64,000 bases of DNA from Pleodorina starrii (lineage: Eukaryota > Chlorophyta > Chlorophyceae > Chlamydomonadales > Volvocaceae), in contig BRXU01000010.1 in the NCBI GenBank assembly GCA_030267565.1, forward strand, positions 248,001-312,000. The letters run 5' to 3'. The position numbers and the translations under genes were made by a program. Position 1 is the stretch's first letter, and every line of letters starts with the position of its first letter. The notes under the pieces are model-generated. The model did not search any database and was not told where the DNA came from. It worked only from the letters and a program-made list of their open reading frames with translations. Below are positions 42,701 to 54,700 of the stretch, piece by piece.

Positions 42701-45700
42701 AACCCTAACCCAAACCCAAACCCCTTAGCCAAAACCAACTCCTAAGCCCATACCCATACCTTCACCCCATACCCTAACCCCAAACCCCGCCTATCCACCT
42801 CCCGGCCCCGCCTACCTCCATCCGCTAAACGCCGGCTCCGTCCCTTCGCTGAGGTATCTTCTTTTTTACCTCCCGGCCCGGCGCCCCCACGCACCTCGCC
42901 CCCCCTCTTCATTGTTGCAAATTCACTCTTCAACCCCCCCTTCCTCTGTTCCCCATCGCAGATGCTGCTGAATGAGAGCCTGGACGCCATCGAGCAGCAC
43001 CGCTCTGCGGCCATGTGCGCCCTGGAGGACCTGGGGAGCCGCACCCGACACAGCCAGCCAGCACCCGAGTTCGTGGAGCAGGCAAGCAGTGCACTGCCAG
43101 GGAGGGGGTGGTGGGCAGCAGGGGTGATATGCTCCTTTATAAAACAATGGGGGGAGGGGGAGATCAGGGGGTGATATGCTCCTTTATATAAGAATGAGTC
43201 ACTGCGGACGTTGTCACTGCCAGGGAGGGGAGTGGTGGGCAGCAGGGGTGGGGTGGTGGTTAATGAAGATCAGGAAATCGCAGCGGCAGGCAACCAAGCA
43301 GGAACACACTACCGTATTTTCATTTCAATGGGACGAGGCGGCGACGCGGTGGGAAAGACGGCGGGGGAGTGGAAGGCGGGGCAGGAATAAGTGGGACGCG
43401 GAACGGTAAAATAGACGAGCAAGATGAGATGAGAATGGAAGGCAGCAGAAGTGATGCAAAGGACACGAAAGAAACATAGAGTGAAAATGTGGGGAGAAGG
43501 AGAGAAAGTAGCTCGAGACATATAGCATGAGCAAGGGTTTTGCGTAGGGGGGACGACGCGCGGGATGCGGCCGGGCGGCGGACCGTGAAGGGCTGGCTTC
43601 CCACCACACCGGCGGCCTGCGCACAGGCCAGTATGCGTATGAGGGGCACTGGGCGGAGAGCGCGAAAGGTGCAAGGGAGCGCGTGGCGAGATCAGAGGCA
43701 GAGGGAGGGCCACCAAACATGCGAAACCAGAAGGGCAGGTGCATGGCGAAAGCAGGCAGAGGGAGGGCCACTAAGCAAGCGGGGGGAGCAGATGGAGTGA
43801 GGATGGGGGGCTCCGCTCTGGCTGCCGAGCCCCCGACCCGGGGCCGGCGGCTTACGCCCTATTACCGAGGGCAGCACCGTGGATGGGTGGAGAGGGGCGG
43901 AAGGGGGGTTAGGGCAGGATGTCTAACGTTGGGTGGGTTTGGGGTGCGGTTAGGGGGTAGCGCGCGCGGTGAGGGGGGGTAGCACCGGGGTTTAGCGGTG
44001 GACGGTGCCGAGCGTACCCCGATGGGTGGAACGGCGCTCGGAGTCGGGCGCTCGGACCGGCGGCGAGGAGATTGACGCATTGACTGATATTCGAATTCGG
44101 ATCGGCCGAGGAAGGAACTTCGCGACGAAGTAAGCCTATTGCTGGCACCCCTCCGGAGGGGTGTCAGCAGCAGCGGGGAGGCGGGAGGCGGGAGGAGAGG
44201 AGGAGGGACGCGGGGCTGTCGAGCGCCCCCCGTGCCGAGCCCAGGCCATGTGCACTTCACATCGCTTCCGCACATCCCACCGTGTCAGTTGCTGCTGTTG
44301 TGGAAAGCTGGAAACGCGACTGTTGGGTGCAAGCCTTGCAACCGCTCCGTCGCGGCGCCAGCACCTGCCCAGCCGACCGCATGGCTGCCACTGCGCCGCC
44401 GTTAGTCCTCTTGTGCGCTCCTTGTCCCTCGCTCCGCCTGATTCTCGTCAGCGGGCACCCCCTGGACCTCATCCTTGACCATCCGCACGCCTTCCCCGGG
44501 CACCACATCCCCTCTCCCCCCCTATAACGTCCTCTGCTGCTTGCAAGCTTCTTGGGTTCTCATTCGTAATAACCGTTACAGAGAACGTCGGGCAAACCAT
44601 TTTAACTGCTAGCCGCAAAGCTCCGCCTCGTAGTCCCAGCCTCAACCACCTGCAATCAGCCCCAGTCAGTCGTTTTTCACGTTGGACCAGTGGCCACATG
44701 CAGCAGACCTTGAAAGCACAACAGAAATGCCCCGGTCCTCACTCGGAGGCCGGGAGCGGCGCGAGGCCCATGCACATCGTAACCCGCTGCTTCGCCCCTT
44801 CGCTGTCGCGCACGTAGCACCGCTCAAACACCGAATCCGTGCGCCACCGGCCCAGCTTCTGAACCACCGCGCGCTCGGCGCCGGCGTTCACCGCCTCCGT
44901 AGCGCCGCCGCTGCGGAGGCTGTGAGGGCTGATTTTCTTGGTCACGCCCGCCTCGGCGAACAGGGCCTTCAACGCCTTGCTGTACGTTGAGTACGACATG
45001 GGCTGGATGACGTCCGGCAGGTTGACGGCGTCGGCCCGGAGGCTGTTGCCGCCCCGCGCGCAATTGCGCAGGAGAGGGCCCACGTCCTCGAGGTCCGAGA
45101 GGCAAACCGTGCCGTCCGCGTCCGTGGACGCCAGCTGCCGGGGCTGCCGGCGATAGCCGCCCACTTGCAGCAGAGTCTCCACGAGCTGGGCCGGGCAGTA
45201 CTTGCCGCCCACTCGCCCCACCGGGACCAGTGCTCCTTCGCACCGCTGGTCCGTCTTGCTCTTGAAAAGGAAAAACTCCACCCGATCCGGGTAAAAGCGC
45301 AGCAGATCGTGGTGCACCAGCACCCGGCACAGGTCGCTGAACCGTAGCATGCCTGCGTAGCTCAGCACGATGCACGTGACGATCATGCGCGTGCGCAGTT
45401 TGACCCCTTCCACAATGTGCTTGTCGACCAGGGCCCTGATGTCGGCAGCCGTCACCGATTCGCGACCCCGGCTCTTGCCGCGCAACGTGCGTTGCGCCGT
45501 CTCGCGGACGGCCTGGCACTGTGAGCCGTCGCACGGCGATTGCTGACCGAAAACCTGGAACAGAGCCGAAATGGCGGCGCTGGCGCAGTCGACACGCTGC
45601 GGTCCCACTTTGTCCCGCACCGCGTTTTTGTACACGCGAGTTAAGTACATGGCTGCCAGTGTAGGGTTCACCTTCAAAGGGTGCTGTTTGAGGCGCCGAG

Positions 45701-48700
45701 CGAACTCGATAAACTGTCGCATCTGCGGCAGATAGGCCTGCCAAGTGCTGTCGGCTTACGACGACTTGATGCACCCGACCAAGTCGCGACAGAGGGTCTG
45801 GACCTCCGGCAACGCAGCCAGCTCCGGGCCCAATTGGCTCAGCGTGAGGTCCAACATGGCGGTATCATCTGCCGGGTTTCAATAGGAGCGAAAAACCGTT
45901 ACAATTGAGGGACTTCCACAACGTGACTGCAGTCTTGTGCGAAGTCCAGTAACAGAGCAACCGTTTCCCAGCCCGGAACGAACGCTTTTCGTGCCGACCC
46001 TGGCGGGCCTGTGTAAAACAAATTCGGAATGCGCGGTAAGCGTGCGCAGGCCCATACAAACGGTTTGAAAGCGTAATCGTTCTCGACTAGCATATGCCAC
46101 CACGGCGCCCCCGGCCAAAAAGGGGCAACTAGCGCCACACGCGTGCGGCCTTTGCATGCGCAAGCACACGGCCCATCACGGCGAACGGGGGGTTGCACCA
46201 CGAGGTACGAGGCCATTCGTGGGCAAATGCATTGACCCAAGCGCAGGTTGGAGTTGCGAACCACGAAAAATACGAAGGGATTTGGTGGTTGGTGGCCGAG
46301 GCAAACAAATCGACTGCGAACGGGCCCCAGGTTCGGGCCAAATCCGCAAAAACCTGACGGTTTAGCATCCAGTCACAAAACTCCTCGCCTTTGGATAACG
46401 CATCGGCCAATTTATTCCATTCTCTCGGGATCCAGGTGGTAACCAAGTTGATCTTATGCTCGATGCAGTACCACAAAATATCGTAACAGGCGCCTTGTAA
46501 CGCGGCAACCGTGGAGCCGCCTTTTCTGACCACGGCATCTGCAACACTACTGTCCGTGTGGACCAGAACCCTCTGGCCCATCAGCAGACCCTCCCGGTTT
46601 ACGCTCTTTAGCACGTTAAACATTGCTTTCAACTCGAGAAGGGGAACAGAATCGCCCTCGTCGCCAATATCCCATCTTCCGGACGCCTCAATGCGCTTTC
46701 CTTCATAGGAAGTCCAACCGCCCCAACCCCCGAAAGACCAGGTGCCCGGGCCACCGGCATCTGTGAACATCTTGACCGTGTGGAAATATGAAGGTTGCCA
46801 CAGCGGTCGGCGTCCATCAAACACCAGGAAAGACTGTTTCCAAAACTCGAGCTCTCCCATAGCCGCCGCCGTCAAAGCACCCCGGGCATTGAAATTGAGC
46901 CCGTGGGCTGCAAGCTGAGCATTTTGCCAGATGACCAGTTGACGGGTCATTAAGACAGACAACTCCCCAAACGAAAAACTCATCGACATTATTTGTCCTG
47001 TTAGGGACGAGACCGCCCGGATTTGACAGTTTCCATGACATTGGAGTACGGCGGCAACTTCCGTCAGGAGTCGCTCACGCTTCGCTTGAGGTACTGTGAG
47101 CGTGCCGTCGACCGTGTTTACCATCGTCCCCAAATATTTGGCGCACTGGCTCGGTCCCAAATTGCACTTGCCCATATTAACGACAAAACCCGCGCGCTCA
47201 AAGTCCCCCAGGACACGTTCGCGCTTTTCGACAAGAACTGCTTGGTCACCGTCAGCGTGGATACTGTCGTCAATATAGCCAGATACCCTGTGACCCATTG
47301 AGCGCCAGAAACCGAGCAATTCACGCGTAACCTTGGTAAATACCCAACAAGCCGGGGCTAGGCCAAACGGTAGTTGGGTGAAAACGTAGAACTGATTCCC
47401 CCACTGAAAACCAAGGTAAGTCCAATAGTTTGAGTCAATATCGACATGATGGTAACCGCTTTTCAGATCGACGGTGAACAGATAATCGTTCGGGTGCAGC
47501 ACTGACGACAGCTTACCCACAGTTTCATATTTGAAAGCCGGGGTCACCACATGCTCGTTAACATATCGAGCATCAAGAATTAAACGTAGTTTATCCGAGC
47601 CCGGCTTTGGGACCACCCCTAGCGGTAAGACGCAGTGCGGCTTCTCGGACACTGGCATCACAGTGCCGGTGGCCACCAGCTCCGCCACCGCGTTCGCAAC
47701 GAAAACATGATGCTGAGTAGCTGAAGAATGATTCTTCAGCCAACATGCCGCCGGAATAATACCCCCCACGAAAAGCAGCGGGAAACCGTAAAGGATCCAG
47801 CGCAGCACCAACCGAGAGCGGCAGAAAGACTGCCAAAAAGCCGCGTTCTTCTTGAGACGACCCCGCATCTCAGTTGGCTTAGCTGTGGATTGCGAGCCCG
47901 CGTCCGCTTCAAACTCCCAACTCTCGCCCGGCAAATCATCCACACCTTCCGAGAAAATCACGTCCGCCTTCTGCGCCATCCTCGGCTCGATCTGAGAGGT
48001 CCCTAATATCACCGTAAACTGCCCTGGCAGAAGGGCAGCAATACTCGTTATATCTAGCTACAATAGGCAGATAAAGAAGGTGGAACCTGTTCCACCGAGA
48101 ACAGCCCGAAGGGCAAAGTACGACAAATAACTAATATAACTACTTCGACCCAAGAACCTGTCTTTTTCAACGCTTCGCTGTGCTCCGCTCTGAAAAAGCC
48201 AAGCATTACCTCGCTGTTCTTTTGCAGACGAGACGGCCCCGGCCTTCTTCTGTTACTTGACCGTTCACGGGCTCCGGCCTATACCCCCGTGGATAAACCC
48301 CCCCCCCCCCCGCCCCTCCGCAGGCTGGTCAGTGCTTTCGCTGCCGCTCCAGCCCCTTCCGTGCCCTGGTGTGTGAGCACTGTCGGCTGGACGACCTGTT
48401 CATTCAGTGGCAGGTGCGCCTCTGCGCGCTCTACTCCCGCGCGCTGACGGCGGGCGCCACGGTGACGGCGGAGGAGGCGGCGCGGCGGGCGCAGGCGGCG
48501 ATGGTGCGGTTTGCGGGCCGCGGCGGGCTGCACGAGGAGCAGGGCGCGGTATCGGAGGAGCAGGCAGAGGAAGGTGCGTGAGCCGTGAGGGAAGGGCGCG
48601 GGGTAAAGAGAAGATACCGCAGCGGAGACGGAGACGGCAAAGTGCGCGGGCCGCGGGGCGGGAGAATGGATTGGTTTGGGCGGGGGTTGGCTGGCTGTCC

Positions 48701-51700
48701 GAGGTGCTGCTTGCATCATTGCTTGGTTGGAGGAGGCTGGCGTATACCGCGTTTGGGGGCAAGGTGTGGACGGGGAAGTGGTGGTTGCCCCCGCAACTCT
48801 GCTGAAGTTGCGTGGCGACGGCTGACGTGACCGTTGGAGGTGGCAATGCATTTCCTCCCTCACCTCACCTCACCCCGGATGTCCTCTTCGCAGGCGACGA
48901 CGAGTTTGGCAGTCGGCGGGGCGCCAACGTGGCAGTGGCCAACACGTCATGGCGCGAGAGCGAGGCGGAGATGGTGCGGGACCTTTCGGAGGGGGAACGG
49001 GGCATCGTATCGGCTGACGAACGGGGCGCGCCCACGGCCTGCTTGTCCTCCTACCCTACACAACAGCGCTGCATGCCAAAAATGCCCATGGTTGCATTGG
49101 GACTTCGCAGTGCCGAGTATTATTCCCTGCGCGTGCACCCCAGCCGAGCATATCACTCCCTAACCCCAGCCGACCGGCGTGTCTGCCGGGGAGGGTGCCG
49201 AGCGGCAGCATGGTGCTTGAAGAATCCCGCCATATGGTGGTGGTGGTGGTGGTGGTGACGCAGGCGATGGATGGATGGATGCTTGTTTCACAAAGTACTG
49301 TCACTCACGTCGGTGCGGCACGACGAGTCCGCACACCAGCCAATCGCGACAGCGGGCCCCCGACCCGACCCACCCATAAAAGCCCCGAAACCGAACACGC
49401 TCCGACACCGCATGCACTGGGCGGGCGCGTGGGCCCCTCTTCAACTCGCGTCTTGCTGCATTCAGGGAAAGCGTCCACGCGCGCTTCCCCACCTTCACCT
49501 TCCTCGTCCCGCTCCCCGCCGGCGCCCCGCCATCCCAGGTTCTGCGGCTGCTGGTGTCGCTGCTGCGGCAGCACTTCACGCGCAGCGCTGGCGAGCCCCG
49601 AGTTGCGGAGATTATGCGTGAGGGAAAGGTGTGTGTGGGCTGGTTGGCCGCCGTGGGAAGGAAGGGGGAGTGCGTGCGGATACGGATATGGATATGGATA
49701 TGGTGGGGCGGTGGGACAGCCGCCGATCAACGGATGGAAAAGATGATGCGCTGATCATGATACGCTTGTATACACTAGGGCAGGACACGGCGCGGCTTCG
49801 CCGACCTGCAGTGCCCGTCCCCGCCACCAAACGTCACCTCCGCCAGTACAGCGTAGCCCTGGCGGCGGGGGACGCGGCTCCACCGAACGGGGTCACGCGG
49901 TGCATTCCATGCCCTTCGCGCTCGACGCGCTCGACGTGTGTTCCAGCTCGCACACGCCTTGCTTCCCGCTCGTTTAACCTCACCTTTAACCAACGAATGC
50001 AACCCTAGCGCCTAGCGCCTAATCAGCGCTCCTTCCAGAGTTTATCTCTGCTTCGCGCCTTGCCTCTTTCACTAACCTGCCCGCACCCGCCCCTGCCGCG
50101 GCCGCTCGCGTCGCTCCTCTCCCTCCCAATCGCCAATCGCCCCCCCTGCCTCTCCTCTCAGGCCCACGTATCCCGCTTGGAAGCCCAGCGGCGGCTCCTG
50201 GTTGCTGCCCGCTCCACGAGCCTGGCACAGCGCACCCTGCTGTACGCGCACGATGAGCTGGGCATGGCCACGCTGCGCATGCGGCTGGTGCGGGAAGGTG
50301 AGCGAGGGAGAAGGGGCGCGGCGGGACGCGGGAGGTGGAGGGGCAGCCGGTGCGGGGCGGGAGGAGAGGTCGGTTGGTTCCAATCGGAGGCGCCCCAACA
50401 TGAGAACGAATGCGAAGCCCGGATATGGCTGTGGCTTGGATTGACTTCAGCCTTTCCGGTTTCCGCTCCCACCCGTGCCTTCCCCCCTCGCCTCATGCGC
50501 CACCGTCTCGTCCCCTTCCGCCCGTCCTCTCCCCCACGCCCGCCTCCCTTCATCCTCCTTGTAATCAGCACAAGCGAACAAACCGAATTGACCCCCCGAA
50601 GAAATCCCTTCCGATCCCTCCCTTCCGACCTAACAAGTCCCTTGCGGCCCCTCCCTTCCGACCAAACAAATCCCTTGCGGTCCCTCCCTTCCGACCAAAC
50701 AAGTCCCTTGCGGCCCCCCCCTTCCGACCAAACAAGTCCCTTGCGGCCCCTCCCTCCCGACCTAACAAATCCCTTCCGATCCCTCCCTTCCGACCAAACA
50801 AGTCCCTTCCGGTCCCTCCCTTCCGACCAAACAAACCCCTTCCGATCCCTCCCTTCCGACCAAACAAGTCCCTTCCGGTCCCTCCCTTCCGACCAAACAA
50901 GTCCCTTGCGGCCCCTCCCTTCCGACCCAACAAGCCCCTTCCGGTCCCTCCCTCCCGACCAAACAAGTCCCTTCCGGTCCCTCGCTTCCGACCAAACAAG
51001 TCCCTTCCGGTCCCTCCCTTCCGACCCAACAAGTCCCTTGCGGTCCCTCCCTTCCCACCAAACAAGCCCCTTGCGGTCCCTCCCTTCCCACCAAACAACT
51101 CCCTTGCGGCCCCTTGCGGCCCCTCCCTTCCGACCCAACAAGTCCCTTGCGGCCCCTTGTGCCAGGCGAGCCCATCTTGGCTCACGAGTTCAATCTGAAG
51201 CTACCGGGTCTGGAGGCGGTCCCCATTAAGAATGTGGAGCTCACCAACGACCGACTTGTGGCGGAGGGGGACCTGCGGAGGACGCTGGGCACCCTCAGGT
51301 GCGGGGCGGGAAGGGGCGGGGCGGAAGGGGCGGAAGGGGTGGAAGGGGGAGCGGCTGTGACCGTGGGCAGGGGGGGGCTGAACCACCGTATTCCGTGATC
51401 TAAGCACGTTCAGGTCGTACTGCCGTATGTTTTGGGCACGATGGCTCAGGTTGGCGGGAGATGACTGCGCCCAGTCATGTTGTGCAGCTGCGGGTCATGC
51501 GGCGTAGGCGGGAGATGACTGCGCCCAGTCATGTTGTGCAGCTGCGGGTCATGCGGCGTAGTCGGGAGATGACTGTGCCCAGTCATGTTGTGCAGCTGCG
51601 GGTCATGCGGCGTAGTCGGGAGATGACTGTGCCCAGTCATGTTGTGCAGCTGCGGGTCATGGGGCGTAGGCGGGAGATGACTGTGCGCAGTCAGGTTGTG

Positions 51701-54700
51701 CAGCTGCGGGTCATGCGGCGTAGGCGGGAAATGATTGCGCCCAGTCATGTTGTGCAGCTGCGGGTCATGGGGCGTAGACGGGAGATGACTGCGCCCAGTC
51801 ATGTTGTGCAGCTGCGGGCCATGGGGCGTAGGCGGGAGATGACTGCGCCCAGTCATGTTGTGCAGCTGCGGGTCATGGGGCGTAGACGGGAGATGACTGC
51901 GCCCAGTCATGTTGTGCAGCTGCGGGTCATGGGGCGTAGGCGGGAGATGACTGCGCCCAGTCATGTTGTGCAGCTGCGGGTCATGCGGCGTAGGCGGGAG
52001 ATGACTGCGCCCAGTCATGTTGTGCAGCTGCGGGTCATGCGGCGTAGGCGGGAGATGACTGCGCCCAGTCATGTTGTGCAGCTGCGGGTCATGGGGCGTA
52101 GGCGGGAGATGACTGCGCCCAGTCATGTTGTGCAGCTGCGGGTCATGGGGCGTAGGCGGGAGATGACTGCGCCCAGTCATGTTGTGCAGCTGCGGGTCAT
52201 GGGGCGTAGGCGGGAGATGACTGCGCCCAGTCATGTTGTGCAGCTGCGGGTCATGCGGCGTAGGCGGGAGATGACTGCGCCCAGTCATGTTGTGCAGCTG
52301 CGGGTCATGGGGCGTAGGCGGGAGATGACTGCGCCCAGTCATGTTGTGCAGCTGCGGGTCATGGGGCGTAGGCGGGAGATGACTGCGCCCAGTCATGTTG
52401 TGCAGCTGCGGGTCATGGGGCGTAGGCGGGAGATGACTGCGCCCAGTCATGTTGCGCAGCTGCGGGTCATGGGGCGTAGGCGGGAGATGACTGTGCCCAG
52501 TCATGTTGCGCAGCTGCGGGTCATGCGGCGTAGGCGGGAAATGACTGCGCCCAGTCATGTTGTGCAGCTGCGGGTCATGGCCGCGCGATGCGGTGTGGTG
52601 CGATGCGGTGCGGTGGGGTGCAGAAGGGGTGTGGTGGGTAAGAGGGAGCGGCCTTCTTTTGCGGCGATCGAGACACCCGCTGAACGACCGACCGGCTGCA
52701 CGTCTGTCGCTCTCCTCCCTGCATCCATCCATCCATCCTTCCCTCTTTGACACCCACCAGGGGCCGTCGCGCAACCGGGCCGTGCTTTCCACCTCTTCAG
52801 CATCATCATGAGAAGCACTCGAGCCCTGACCCCCTGACTGCGCAGCAAGATGCCAACCCCCCCCCAAATGTCCGTTCACGGGCTCCGGCCTATACGTGTA
52901 TAACCCCCAATGTCCCCCGCGCAGGTACCTGCAGAAGCTGCAGACCATCGACAACAGGCAGCAGCAGGAGCGCAAGCGGCAGCAACAACAGCAACAACAG
53001 CAACAGCAGCAGCAGCAAGGGCAATCGCCTGGCGGGGCCGCTACAGCTGACGACGACGCTGCTGCGCCTGCTGCCGTGGGGACTTCCGGGGGCTGTACCG
53101 GTGCCGCCGCAGGTGCCGCAGCCAGCCCATCACAGCCTCAGCCTTCAGACGTCGATGTCCCCGAACCCCAGCCCCAGGCCCAGCCCCAGCCGCAGAGCTC
53201 CAGCCCCACCTCCGGCTCCGTGCCGGCCATGGCTGTCACCACTGCTCTGGACGCTGGGGCTGGAGGTGGCGCCGCCGGCGGAGGTAGCGCCGCCGACTCC
53301 GACTCTGGCGGCGGCGGCGGCGGCGGCGGCGCTGAGCCCGAGGTGGAGGTGTGCCCCATCTGTCACGACCCGTTGGACGCCTCCTGCGCCGGCAGCGTCA
53401 TCCTGCCCTGTGGCCACCAGATGCACACGCCCTGCAACGAGGCGCTGGTGGCCAAGACGGTGGCACCCGGCGCGCCGCACCACCACAAGAGGATCACCTG
53501 CCCTACCTGCCGCACAAGGTGCCGATGCGGGGAGGGACGAGGGATGGGACAGGGGAGGGAAGTGGTGCCGATGCGGGGAGGGAGGGGAAAAAAGAAAATA
53601 CCGCAGCGGAGACGGAGGCGATGCGGGGGAGGGAGGGGGAAAGGCAGTGTGAATGTAATAGGGGAGGGGACAGGGGAGGGACGAGGGAGGGGTTAGTTGC
53701 GGCGTGGCACGAGACAGGGGGCTGGTCCCAGCGCCTCGCTCTGTTGAGTCTCTTGAGTCTCTTGAGTCTTTGACTGACTCGCTGACAACCAGATACGGAC
53801 GGTTGGGTCCGTCAGCGACAGAACGCGACAGAGGGGAAGTTTGGGCCGTAGGTTTGGATGGAGTGCGTGCGCGTGGCCCTCCTGCCGTACTGACGGAGAC
53901 CCAGTACGGGACCGCTGCTACCCTAATGTGCAGCACGACGCGCGGTGCGCCGTCGAAGCAAAGGACCTTTTATTTGGCGTTTCATGGCTGGTATGGGTGA
54001 CGCACAGGGCATGCCCATTCCGCAAAACGGCCGTGCAGAAATCCTGAAGTATGGTATCATCTCGACCGGCCGGGTGGAAGGACCGCTCTTGAGGCAGAAT
54101 TCCAAAGCACTAAGCACACCGTGCATTGTATCGCGCACGTTATGTACGACTGCTGTACTCGCTCTGCCCGAGCCTGCAGCGCGGCAGAGCAGCGCGGCAG
54201 AGCATTGTGTCTTCCTGGTACGCGTAATGCGTAATGTGTCTTCCTGGTTAGCGTTACGCGTCATGTCGCGTCATGTCTTGTCTTTTCAGGGTGCACGTTG
54301 CGGATATCGCCTACATCGACGCCGGGCTGACCCGTGGGTCGGATGGCGCGAGCGGCAGCGCCGGCGACGGCGACGGCCCCTGGGCTGGCGAGGCTGCGGC
54401 GGTGGTCCGGGGCAGCTTCGGCACCAAGGTTGAGGCGGTGGTCCGCAGGGTCAAGTTCGTGCTGGGACAGGACGCGGCAGCCAAGGTGCGCGGCGTGCGA
54501 GTGGGTGAGGGGCCCCATGAGATGAGGGGCCCCATGTGCAGCGCAAAGTAAGGGCCTCACGGCCCGACCCCACGGGGGGGCCTGCCGCCTGCACGCCTTC
54601 ACACCTCTGAGTTCCCCGTGGGTTGGGTAACAGGTTCGGTCCCATGGGACCGGCCGAACCCTAATAACTCCCGCCAAGGTTAGTTCCGGGGCAGCTGCTT

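Larger units (their letters stand above)
44739..48012 (-). mobile_element. Tyrosine-recombinase (DIRS/PAT-like) retrotransposon
   Basis: Coding part of a YR retrotransposon lying antisense in SHPRH intron 17 (43082-48323). Order on the minus strand: reverse transcriptase, RNase H, a DNA-adenine-methylase-like domain, then a tyrosine recombinase. Such elements integrate with a recombinase instead of a DDE integrase, so no target duplication is expected. I searched by eye for the split direct or inverted terminal repeats typical of the group in 44480-44740, 45840-46140 and 48010-48300 and found none, so the outer ends are unknown. One frameshift and one stop interrupt otherwise well-preserved frames. 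Confidence 0.9.

Noticed and set aside
44824..45774. 316-codon minus-strand frame overlapping the recombinase
   Set aside because: Other-frame shadow of the tyrosine recombinase, whose own frame has the catalytic HxxR and Tyr signatures.
50158..51198. Open frames encoding PFRPNKSLAAP or GRKGGTGRDLF repeats
   Set aside because: Artefacts of the 33-bp minisatellite in SHPRH intron 21.
51457..52580. CRISPR-like look of regularly spaced repeats
   Set aside because: The units are contiguous with no unique spacers, and the context is a eukaryotic intron.
51446..52975. Long open frames on both strands (509 codons minus, 429 codons plus)
   Set aside because: Pure products of the 54-bp minisatellite, whose length is a multiple of three. 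It lies in an intron of SHPRH.
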